64,000 nucleotides of DNA from Glandiceps talaboti (lineage: Eukaryota > Hemichordata > Enteropneusta > Spengelidae), in the NCBI RefSeq assembly GCF_964340395.1, contig NC_135568.1, positions 606,001 through 670,000 of the forward strand, in the 5' to 3' direction. The position numbers and the translations under genes were made by a program. This document shows, piece by piece, positions 38,101 to 50,100 of the stretch (position 1 is the stretch's first letter; each line of letters begins with the position of its first letter). The notes beneath the pieces were generated by a model, which did not search any database, was not told the DNA's origin, and worked only from the letters and a program-made list of their open reading frames with translations.

Positions 38101-41100
38101 ACTGAAACATGACCCTTTAAAGTCCACTGATAAGATAACACTAATGTGATGACCTGGGACTGAAACATGACCCTTTAAAGTCCACTGATAAGATAACACT
38201 AATGTGATGACCTGGGACTGAAACATGACCCTTTAAAGTCCACTGATAAGATAACACTAATGTGATGACCCAGGTTTGAAAAGTTGCCCTGAAACAGATT
38301 GTTGTCTGACAGTACTCATGTAGAGTTACTGCTATGAGTACAGTACTCATGTGGAGTTACTGCTTTGAGTACAGTACTCATGTGGAGTTACTGCTTTGAG
38401 TACAGTACTCATGTGGAGTGTACTGCTTTGAGTACAGTACTCATGTGGAGTTACTGCTTTGAGTACAGTACTCATGTGGAGTTACTGCTTTGAGTACAGT
38501 ACTCATGTGGAGTTACTGCTTTGAGTACAGTACTCATGTGGAGTTACTGCTTTGAGTACAGTACTCATGTGGAGTTACTGCTTTGAGTACAGTACTCATG
38601 TGGAGTTACTGCTTTGAGTACAGTACTCATGTGGAGTTACTGCTTTGAGTACAGTACTCATGTGGAGTTACTGCTTTGAGTACAGTACTCATGTGGAGTT
38701 ACTGCTTTGAGTACAGTACTCATGTGGAGTTACTGCTTTGCGTACAGTACTCATGTGGAGTTACTGCTTTGAGTACAGTACCCATGTGGAGTTACTGCTT
38801 TGCGTACAGTACTCATGTGGAGTTACTGCTTTGCGTACAGTACTCATGTGAAGTTACTGCTTTGAGTACAGTACTCATGTGGAGTTACTGCTTTGAGTAC
38901 AGTACTCATGTGAGTTACTGCTTTGAGTACAGTACTCATGTGGAGTTACTGCTTTGAGTACAGTACTCATGTGAAGTTACTGCTTTGAGTACAGTACTCA
39001 TGTGGAGTTACTGCTTTGAGTACAGTACTCATGGAGTTACTGCTTTGAGTACAGTACTCATGTGGAGTTACTGCTTTGAGTACAGTACTCATGTGGAGTT
39101 ACTGCTTTGAGTACAGTACTCATGTGGAGTTACTGCTTTGAGTACAGTACTCTTGTGAAGTGTTCTCTATTTGGTTAATTTAATGTCAGGGATGAATTTC
39201 AAAATAATAATAGATTTGTTTCGATATGTAGCAACAATTTATCATGATGATTTATTTTCCATTGTGAAAGAGCAATATATAATGTATATGATTGTAAGAT
39301 ATGTGACTTCCATTGTTTTATGCAAATAACAAATGAAAGCACAGAATGATCAATCTGTTGTGTTTCCTTGAAATATGATAAGTTGTAGCCTCCTAATAAG
39401 GTGGAGGTCAATGATTCGGTTGCTATGGTAACTTTCATTTCGTTTCCCATCTCTCAGACTGTGGCCTTGGCAACCTTTAAATGTCTGTTTTTCTTCATCT
39501 GTCCTTGTCTGGCTAGCATCTTATCATAAGTAAACTGAAGTCACCTGAGATGAAGGAAATAAATTAGACATTCCTAGAACCACTTTAGCCAAAGACGTTT
39601 TCATGGTCTCTTAATTTTGAACCACCTTAGCCAAAGATGTGTTCATAGGTCGTAATTTTTGGTCTTAATCAATTCAATATCTCACGTAGAGGATCTTTTT
39701 GTGGTTAAGAAATCAAACATGGTGTAAAAGTAATACATAATGAATCAATAAAGGTGAGGTACATTACAAGAATCTTTGAATCATAGATCTGCTTTCAAAG
39801 CATTACGTAACATATTCAAGTATATCTGAATGTATTATTTTGTATTTTTATTTGAGTGTAGTTACATTTCCCTCCTGTTATCACACATCTATATAATGTC
39901 TCAGTTTTCCTGCTTGTCACACAGCGATTGGTAAGAAATTTGACATGTTTTTGGTGGCCTTGTGTTCGGATGTTGGCCCGAAGTAGCCTTGATGCTAGGT
40001 TTACTTCAGGTTAGACTACAGCAGAAACATACAGTGATTACTCAATAGTTGACCTAACATGCTAATATATATATATGCATATTTAAGTATCTTCCCTTTG
40101 TTGAAGTCAAGCCCAATTGACAGGTAATGGCCTTGGGCATAGGTTACTTTAGGTTAGCCCCGCCTTCTTTTCTTTCATCGGGTGTTGACCCCTGATAGGG
40201 CAGGACATTACAAAATGAAGGGAATGCCCAATTCAAGGTCTTATGTTAATATCTATATTATATTCCATTTGTTTGGTGTTTATTTTGATGAAAAATGTAA
40301 ACAAGTAATGTAGAGAATTGGACATTTTTGTCAGAAATAAAAGTAAAGAAATGAAGTAAATAACTAAAATTGTATGATTGAAGGAAATGAAGTCAATTTT
40401 GGGCTCAAAAATAGTGTCTAGACACTCACAACAGTATATTTTGTTTAATGTACATCATTATTTTGAGATTTAGTGGCTTTCACTTTCAGTATTTTTTGCA
40501 AAAGGCAAAGACAGAGTTTGGTAGGGGGCATGGATTGTAGCTAGCTAGATACTAGAATTAACTATCATAACCAGTAGCCAGGCACTTAAAAATAAATATA
40601 TTTTATTTAGGTGATGTAGGGAGAATTTTTGAGATGAGTTTTATTTTAGTGGTCGGTCTTTTCCAGAAATAGTCTGGATGTCAATGTGGTGTTGAATCAT
40701 CTCAAACCCCGAAAAAGGGAGATCTGGATGAAGGATAGCACTATAGAGTAGACTCTAGTCCAGAAGGCAATGAGGAATGAGGATGTTTTGTAGATGGTAT
40801 GGATTCCAGCTAGCCAGAAGCAGCATTTCAGTATCAGTTTGACTTTCCAGATGTCACCATCAACATTTATTATCATGCAAATCAGCTGTATGCAAAATAC
40901 CATCAATGTTTATTGTTAGTTTTGTTTTACATAAAATGTTTGCATTTATTATATAGATGTGAGAAAACATGGAAAGAAGACGAGTTCTTAAAAATTATCC
41001 ATGCCTTGAAATTTTATGTCGTATCGTTCAAAATTTTCTCCAATAATTAGATTTCAAATTTTAATTATAATTTAATCATTGAAGTTATGTAAGAAAAATT

Positions 41101-44100
41101 CCTAATATAGTTCATGTTTGTGTTTGGAACAAAATATTCAATTTGATACTACTTAGTAAGATGTGAGTTTTTTACTTCATAAAATAATGAATATCTGTAA
41201 GGTGTTTGTGTTATGTGAAGGACTGCACTAGTAGTGAAAGTACAGCACAAAGATAGTTTTAAATAGAACAGTTGAGAAGTATGTGTCATTAAATTAATGT
41301 CTAATATTTAATACTATAATCTCAAGAGATTAGTATGGAGAGTTCTAACACCGAGACAAGTCAGTGGACTATCTTTGATGGTAATGTCAAAGGGTATTCT
41401 GTGTGGTATTCTGTGTGGTGAATGTTAAGAATAGACAGTATTATCTCAAGTGTTGTGACAATTCTACATGTACGTCATTTATGTCATTAATGTGTAATGT
41501 TGAAAACATTGAGTTGATACTTTTACTCTCCTGGGTATGGCTTCATATTCTATATTCAAAATTACCTGAATTATCAGTATTTATAAACAAGATGAGATTG
41601 TTTACCATGAAATTGGCATGTTCTCTGGAAATAGGCAAACCTGAAATGTATTTGTTTACCAGTGAAGTTGACTTTATTATCTGTGTTTACCAGTGAAGTT
41701 GACTTGTTATCTCGATAGAGAGATGCACACTTCCCCTCCTCTGTCTAATGCTTGTACTTTGAATAAGACAGGAGATATCAATGTGGTGGCCATGTTCTTT
41801 GAGAAAGAGATGTACAAGAAGTGTGTTTGTTTACCAGTGAAGTTGACTTAATTGTTCTCTGAATAGGATGAGACATGCATAAAGTGTGTTTTATTACCAA
41901 TGAGGTGGGCATGTTTCTTTGAAAGTACTTGGTGTGTTTGTTTAACCATGAGGGTTGTTATGGTAAGGTTAGTCCACATATATGAAAAAATGATGATGTA
42001 TATGAAATGTTTCAATGTTGTTATAGGACTCTTTCATTTGTATGAGGGGTATTTTATTCTCTCTATAGATGGTAATTACATGTACCATTTGTGTTAAAGT
42101 TTGTATTTGATAGTTTGTTTCAGCATTATTATTATAGCCTTTCAGGTTTTTACTTTGCTGTGTTGTTTATTTTACCTTTCACCTAGCAATGTATCATTCG
42201 TTGCTAACAGTACATGTATGAGCAGATAGTGCAGCATGACTTAGAGAAAGCTTACAAATTGTTTGTTTTACCACTATGTCACCATGGAAATCGAGTTGAA
42301 AAGAGACAATAATTGTAAAAGTATTAGTACTAAATTTTGAAAGGTGTACCCTCTTCCATACATGTACTTCGTAGTTGAATGCCTAGTACATAGTACTTCC
42401 CTTCATCCGTCTTTCTTCCTCTTAGGAGGAAATTTCTTTTAGTTTCATTTTTTCTTAACAGCTTCAAATGTTTTCTTGCTTCCGACAGTTGCTATTGGTT
42501 ACTTGCTTCCAACAGTTGCTATTGGTTATTTGCTCCAACAGTTGCTATTGGTTACTTGTTTCCAATAGTTGCTATTGGTTACTTGTGTCCAACTCTTGCT
42601 ATTGGTTACTTGTTTCGCAACTCTTGCTATTGGCAACTTGTTTCCAACATTTGCTATTGGTTACTTGCTTCCTAGTGTAGTGCTATCTTTCATCAACGCT
42701 CGAAATCTCTTTAGAGATTTGATACCATGTTGGCATCCAGACTAATTGCTTCCAACGGTTGCTATTGGTTACTTGCTTCCAACAGTTGTGATTGGCTACA
42801 AGTATGAATTTCATGTAAATTATGTCCCCGGATAAGTTAACTTCGTCTTGTTTTTGTCATCCAATTAGACTTTGGTCAGCCGTCAATCCCAAAAAGCTGT
42901 GAAGATATGGGACCTCCAAGGCAGCTCCACAAGCATAGTGGAGGAGGAGGAGGTATGTGATGCATCCCAACTAAAGAGATGTAGAAGGAATTAAATTGAA
43001 TTTTGCCCTCCTTTAGTTTTTCACTTCATCTTTGTATTACAAGGTGCACAGAATTAATTTCAATATGCTAGAAAATATGTATTGCAGCTAAAATTTCAAT
43101 ATGCTAGAAAATATGTATTGCAGCTAAAATTTATATATGCTAGAAAATATGTATTGCAGCTAAAATTTATATAGGTACAAATACAAAATTGTTGTAGATA
43201 GAGGTACATACTAGTGAAGATTCAACATTATATACCTACCATTTCTGTTCTACCATAGGTGACATGTACGTAGTTAGTCATATTTTATGGTAATGAATGA
43301 TTTGATTCAAAGTACAGATGTCTTTAGCATTCATTGTGATCTGATGTATAGCTAGTTTATGGCAATTACAATAGATATTCCATTGAATCTCTTAAACTAG
43401 GAATGAGAGATTGACTAGAATATACTGTTACTACTGTAAACATCCTATCTAATGTATGGATTGTGAGCACAACTAGGTTTCCCCTTGGCCTTCCTGTCTA
43501 AGATTGTTTGCTAAAATGTATAAAGAACAATAGAATTTAGTGTGAATTAGGAAGATGGAAATACAAGTTAAACATATATTACCAAAACTTTCAATGTCAA
43601 AAAAACAAAATATAAGTTATAAGAAAAAAAAGGGGAAAGTGTTTAGTCAAAGATTGAAAATTTGGTACTGCAGTATTTTTACCATTATATGTTATCTAGG
43701 AAGAGAAACAAATGTTTGTTGTTAGGTGGCCACATCAGATGAGGTTGGGTGTGCTTCATGAATACATAGCAATGCTGTTGATTGGTACCTAGTGAGCATG
43801 TGCAGTCCAGTCTGTTGACCTTGGTATCATACCTTATATGGTATGTGTCCTTGAAGTGGTGGAACAGTTGTTACGTAACCGAGTTCTTTATTCCATCTTG
43901 TCATGTGCTAGGGTTTCTCTCGGGCAAAGACCCTTTGTGAAATGGGAAAAGGGCAGGGATAGACTTGAATCAGAAGGACTGTATTAAACTGATTATATGA
44001 TAAGATATACCCAATCATTGCAGGAAATTGAAGCATATTAAGGTCTCTTGTTTCATTGCTTGCCATGACAACTGGATTGTTATGATGGAACTAGGTTTGA

Positions 44101-47100
44101 GAGACAGGTATAGTTGATAGCTTAGTACCACCTCCAGCATAGTTGGTCAACAATGACTTTGATGAAAGTACAAGCATAGGCCACCATGTTTCAATATTCA
44201 TATGTGTTACAGTATCTCAGAAATAGATAGTCCTCCTCATACAAGGCCCTCAATGGCTGTAATCTGGATGCCAATGTGGTATCCAATCAGACATGAAGGA
44301 TAGCACTATCATACATCCTACATTTCTCTCAGAAACAGATGGCGCTTCTTAGATCATACTAGTAGTAGCCATTATTGGGAATTGATTCCCTGCATATCAT
44401 GATGTTTTCAAAACCTACCTACTGAGGGCACCAGATAGACATACACATACCTCATGATAAGACAGCCATGTACATGGACTGTGACCAGATATACATATAC
44501 ATATCGCATGATAAGACAGCCATGGGTGTATGTACTGTGACCAGATATACATACACATAACACATAACAAAAGACAGCCATGGGTGTACATGTACTGTGA
44601 TCAGACACATACACATACCACATGATAAGACAGCCATGTGTGTACATGGACTGTGACCAGATATACATACACGTCACATAACACAAGACAAAAGACAGCC
44701 ATTTGTACATCATCACTACATCATACATGTACTGTGAACAGAGACACAACATGCACTTAAAACATGACACGACAAAAACAGCCATGTGTGTACATGTACT
44801 GTGACCAGATATACATACACATAACACATGACAAAAAACAGCCATGTGTGCACATACATACACATAACACATGACAAAAAACAGCCATGTGTGCACACGT
44901 ATATAATGTTACTTTTATAGACAACTGACTGTGAATGTTATTTTCCTTGATTCTCAACACAGTAGAAATTCCTTAGAAACTTAACTTTCAAAATTATCCA
45001 TTTCTTTATAAGAAAAGGAAAAGGTAAAACATCAAATTTGGAGTGTGTGTGTGTGGGGGGGGGGGTGATGTTTTGAAAGTCTAATAAATCTCTCTTGAGG
45101 TTACGTTCTAATAAAAGTTAATGGCTGTGGAAGGATTTGGTGTAACAAAAACACATAACACAATGTAAAGTTGGAAACAATTCTTTTATTTTGTTAATTC
45201 GTAGACAGACTGGAAAACTGGCCACACACAACTAGAGTATTTATTTAGATGTAAATTATAAAACCTTTTTTTTAACACATTGAATGCATGAATGATTGAT
45301 CAAATCTTGGCCATAGACAACCACCATTTGGTCAAATACATGAAAACAAAGACCTTAAGACAAAACAAAGACGACCCTTTTTATGGCCTTAGGCCAGTGC
45401 ATTAAGTGTGCTCTTAAGGTTGGTAATTACGAAAAGTAATGAGTGTTTTGTTCCTGGACCCTGGTGGATAACCCTTTGTGTGGAGTTCAGACCAAGCACT
45501 AGGTCAGATACTTCTTTGTTTAGCTTGTAGAAAAGTCTATTATCCATTAGCTAAGGCAGTTGATAATTGAGACAGTTACTTGCAAATCCTGTCTCTGTAA
45601 TTGCTGTAATCTTTTGTTCTTCGGACAAAAACGGTCAGCTTAGGTTACACTTGTACTCTAATAGCCCTTCCCATTTGCCACCAGAAATTTAGTCTAGTTC
45701 CCATTTGCCACCAGAAAGTTAGACTAGTTCCCATTTGCTACCAGAAAGTTAGTCTAGTTCCTATACAGTATCGTTACCGTTTATACCTCCACTCACATAG
45801 TCTAGTTCCTATACAGTATCATTACCATTTATACCTCCATTCACAGTCTAGTTCCTATACAGTATCATTACCATTTATACCTCCATTCACATGTGGTTTA
45901 GTTAGAAACCATGTTGGCATTCAGACTACCCAAAAGTGTATTTATCATTGTTTTATGTAGTGTGCGGAAATGTCATATCCTATGCACTGTTTTTGCTAAG
46001 GTTGGGGGGGAACCCTAGTAACAGAGAAGGGAAGTAAAGCTTTTAAATATATTTCCTATATCATGTACAGCCTGCCTGTAGACTCGAAGGACTTTAATAG
46101 TGCTATGATGCTATTTGCTACCCAAACTGACATTTGGATTTTGAATTTCGCCATCTTTTCCTTGTCTACAATGATAGCTGTGTTACACTGGTCTTGAATG
46201 GCATTCATGTATAGATCATTATTGGTCAAATACATAATGAGACATATTTAAATTGTGCCATCAACTCAGATGATGAATGTCATTCAAGACGGTGTAAGAC
46301 AACTATCATTGTAGACAAGGAAAAGACGGTGAAATTCAAAATTCAAATCTCAGTTAGGATAACAAAGAGCGAAGTAGCGCTAGTCATTTGACTCTACAAG
46401 TAGGCTATACAATGTACCATAAGTTTGGCTTGGAACCCCAGTGAATACCTGGAACTCATAGATTTTATATCCCCCTTAACAAACATACAACTATACACAT
46501 GATGTAACTGATGAATTATGTATTCACACATGCAAAAAGAATTGTGTGTGATTGAAGCAAGAAACACTGAGAAATTAACATGAAATAAACATGAAACGTG
46601 ACCACCAAAACTAGAAACTCGTAATGAGTTAACCGTTAAGTTGTTTTGAGTTAGCAATTTAAATAACTAATTACAGTTCTATTGTACAATACAGCTATTT
46701 TTAAGCGGTGTTTGTTTTGGCAAAGGAAACTGTCTATTGTCAAGTTGTTGACTTCCAGTATAGAAATTAGAGCCAACCAAGTAGAGGACAAGACATAACC
46801 TTAGTATTGGAAACTGGATCCATTCATCTGTGTATCTTACAGTTGAAATAAAATAAAAAGAGATGTTGTCACCCCATGAAGTCTAACCTTGTGAGGTATA
46901 GCTTGTTTAGAGTCTATATAAAGTCAGTGCTATGACCAACAGAAAATTATACTTAGTAGTTGCTTCCAATACAGCTCCAAGCAATATATTCTAAGTAGTG
47001 TACGTGGCAAACACAAAGGAGTTGAGAACAGAATAGCTAATTTTTGAGACACACTGAACATGGTCACATGCAAAGGATTGTGGGATAATACAGTGTACCT

Positions 47101-50100
47101 AATTTACAGTAAGTTGGTGGGATAGCCCACATGCAATGGATTGTGGGATAATTTGTAGTTTGGTAATACAGTGTACCTAATTTACAGTAAGTTGGTTGGA
47201 TAGCCCCTCATGCAAGGGTTTCTGCTAACCAACAGTAGACTATTTGTGTCAGCAATGTGACATGGTTGACAACAATGAGTAAGTCATGTTTATCAATGGT
47301 ATGATACCTTATTTCCCAGAATGCACCATTCAAGATAAGTTTCAAATACAAAGCAAGATTGATAAAGAAGATTTGTAGGAAGTAGACCTTATTGATGTGG
47401 ATAACTATCAAATCAACATCGGATTGGATGCCTTTCACTTTTAATTCTTGTCTCCGTGTTCATCATCCTTGTCTGATCATTTTGATAAGTTGTTAATAAG
47501 AAATATCAAAGGTCAAATTGAATGTTACATGTAATGTTGGCAAAACAACTGAACTCTTCCTGTCCTGTAACAGACTGTTACAACTGACATGGATCTGTCA
47601 TATATGTAGTTATTAACATATTGTATCTATACTACCTGGTATCTTAAAACTGGAATCAAATAATAATGACATTTGACAATGCTTTTCCTACGGAAACAGA
47701 TGTAGCATTTTACAAATTTATGGATTTTGTCGATGCAACCAAATCTTTACTCCATCATTCGCTCTGTTGGTTATAACACCCAAGAGGATGTTTATGGCTT
47801 TCCAATTGCTATGTACTAATTAATTTCAACAGATAGATCTCTGATTTCCATGACAACTGAATGTCTGATCTTTTGGATGAGAAACCCCTAGGGTTTTAGA
47901 CAGATAATAGCATAGCGTGGTCAATAGAAATGACCAGGTGGCTCGTGACTTCAAAACACAGTCAAGAGGGAAATATTGAATGGCTGTGGTTTGACCAGCC
48001 ATCTTTATTGTTGTTGTACAATATAGCTCCGGATGCTAAGGGCTGTACTCTATGTACAGAGTATGTCGCGTGCCACCAATACTGGTAATTAGGAGATATT
48101 AAAGACACTTCATTAAGAGTCTTAAACTAAACAAGTCCTCTGGTTTAGGATAAGATCTGATTGGTCAGACGGAAATGAGATTACCAGCCCTTTTGTTCTT
48201 GTCTGCTCATCTTTGGACAGACACCTGCATGTATGAGATAATGTGAGAGGGGATTTTACCAGACAGTGTTCCATTAGTAACTAGTGTATTTTGTAGACCA
48301 TCTTAACAGTCTTATGCAATGGCCTTCACATTGGATACTAGGGCCAGGGACCAGTGGCTAATGATGACCAACAAATCTATGTATAGATGGCGGTCAAACC
48401 GTGAGTGTATTTAGTTGTCAAATTAGTTTATAACTTTGATTTTGTGATTTTCAGTAACATTACTATTCAATGGAAACAAAAGCGTAATGGGTCGGAATAT
48501 GGACTTGAAAATACAAATGTGTATCATTCAGATTTGTTTGTTTTCAAAATTTGTAAATTTTCCTGTTTTGTTCTTGGGTCTTTTTGATGTACCGGGGTAT
48601 GTAACATGTTGGTTTTTAGAGTTATATATTGGCAAACTACTGTGTTGTTTGTGTGTTAGATTTGTAAAATGTATCTTGTTTGTATCCACACTTGGTGTTT
48701 TCAACTGGTCTTATCCTTGTTGTAATGTCCGATATTTTGTACACAATACTAGTTCCAACTTGAGGTACACTAGTGTATTACAATAGTTTCACCAGCAGCA
48801 TATCATGTTTGTTCTGAGTGAAATGTTGAAAGATTTGTAAGTCCAATGGATATACTTGTTGAATGTTAGTGAGATGCTAAGTTGACATTCCTGTCATACT
48901 TAGGTTCAAAGCACCTTAGTTTTCAATTCGTTTTGTGCCTACTTTGTTTAGGAAACTGCAGATTTGAACTTAACAAAACAATGATTAACATTTGTGACTT
49001 GCCCAGATATTGATAATTCTTGAATACTAGTATTGAAGTGAATCAAAGAGAAAAAGAAAACTGCTTGAATTTCAACTCGTTCTGTATCTAAGCAGAACTA
49101 TAGAGTAGAACTGAACAAAACAAAATGTTTGATTCAGCCGTAGATGTTGTCCAGCTTTACATGTAAATATATACATGGTTTGCATCGTAGTGAACTTTTG
49201 GCAAGGAAACTGTTAATTAGAACTAATGAAAACAGTTAGTTATATTTGATACTTCTTAAAATCAACCATATTTTAAACAATTGTGTTTGTTTTCTTACAT
49301 TTTCGACCTATTTATTATCTTAGTGGACGTAAACTACAGATTAGTACTAAACAAAGCAGTTATTAGTGTCCCACATTGCCGTGTGTCAACCATCTTTTGT
49401 TTTGTGGAAATTCCACATTTCCCTCTGAAACTTAAGGTTAGAGCTACAGAAAGCAGTTATTTAATGTTAATTTAAACCACTGCTATGAACCAGTTCTACA
49501 ACCGAGTGGTCTTTTATTATCATGGAAACTATACATTAGAACAAAACAAACCAATCTTAAATGATTCACATGGCTGTGAATAACCATTATTTGTTTATTT
49601 TCAGGTATAACGGGAACTCCATACATTCCTAGTTACATGGATCTATCAAATGGTCCTGAACCATGCGTAGTTTGTGGAGACGCTGCCACAGGTTACCATT
49701 ATAGATGTATGACGTGCGAGGGCTGCAAGGTAAGACGTGTTTATGTATGTTGTGTGGGGCTGCAAGGTAAGATGTGTTTATGTATGTTGTTTCAAGGTTG
49801 TACACAAATATTTGACGTCATTGAGATCATATTGAAAGCTTAGATTTCTCAGTACTTAGACTTCAGGGATTTCAAAAATTTGTGTCTAATTCACCCAAGA
49901 TGTCAAGGATGTTAGAGTATCAGCAAGGAAACGTTGAACTTCACCTGACTCTGGTGAACTTATAGAAACAACAGTGTATGCTTTCCAGTGAAATCTGATT
50001 GCTGAGAACTTGTAGAAACAACAGCATCTATATGATATCACAATAATATTGATTTTGTCCGACCTTTGTTAACGTGTTATAAACAACAACATACACTTCT

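Larger units (their letters stand above)
32117..42868 (+). other. thr: TR intron 1 (10.8 kb)
   Basis: Non-coding apart from repeats: foldback at 35175, poly(T/G) at 35751, TAGTCT elements, the 58-, 31- and 27-bp arrays. No other exon supported. Boundaries depend on exon 1 being right. Confidence 0.5.

Noticed and set aside
38676-38957. 93-codon ORF with a repeated [12 protein letters not shown]-like unit
   Set aside because: Product of the 31-bp array; the frame depends on indels between units.
44408-44960. Overlapping minus-strand ORFs rich in Cys, Met, Tyr and Val
   Set aside because: They are frames through a ~58-bp minisatellite, periodic and lying within a TR intron.
49637-49843. 68-codon ORF containing the first zinc finger and running on
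   Set aside because: The part after CEGCK is intron 3; the real exon ends at 49729.
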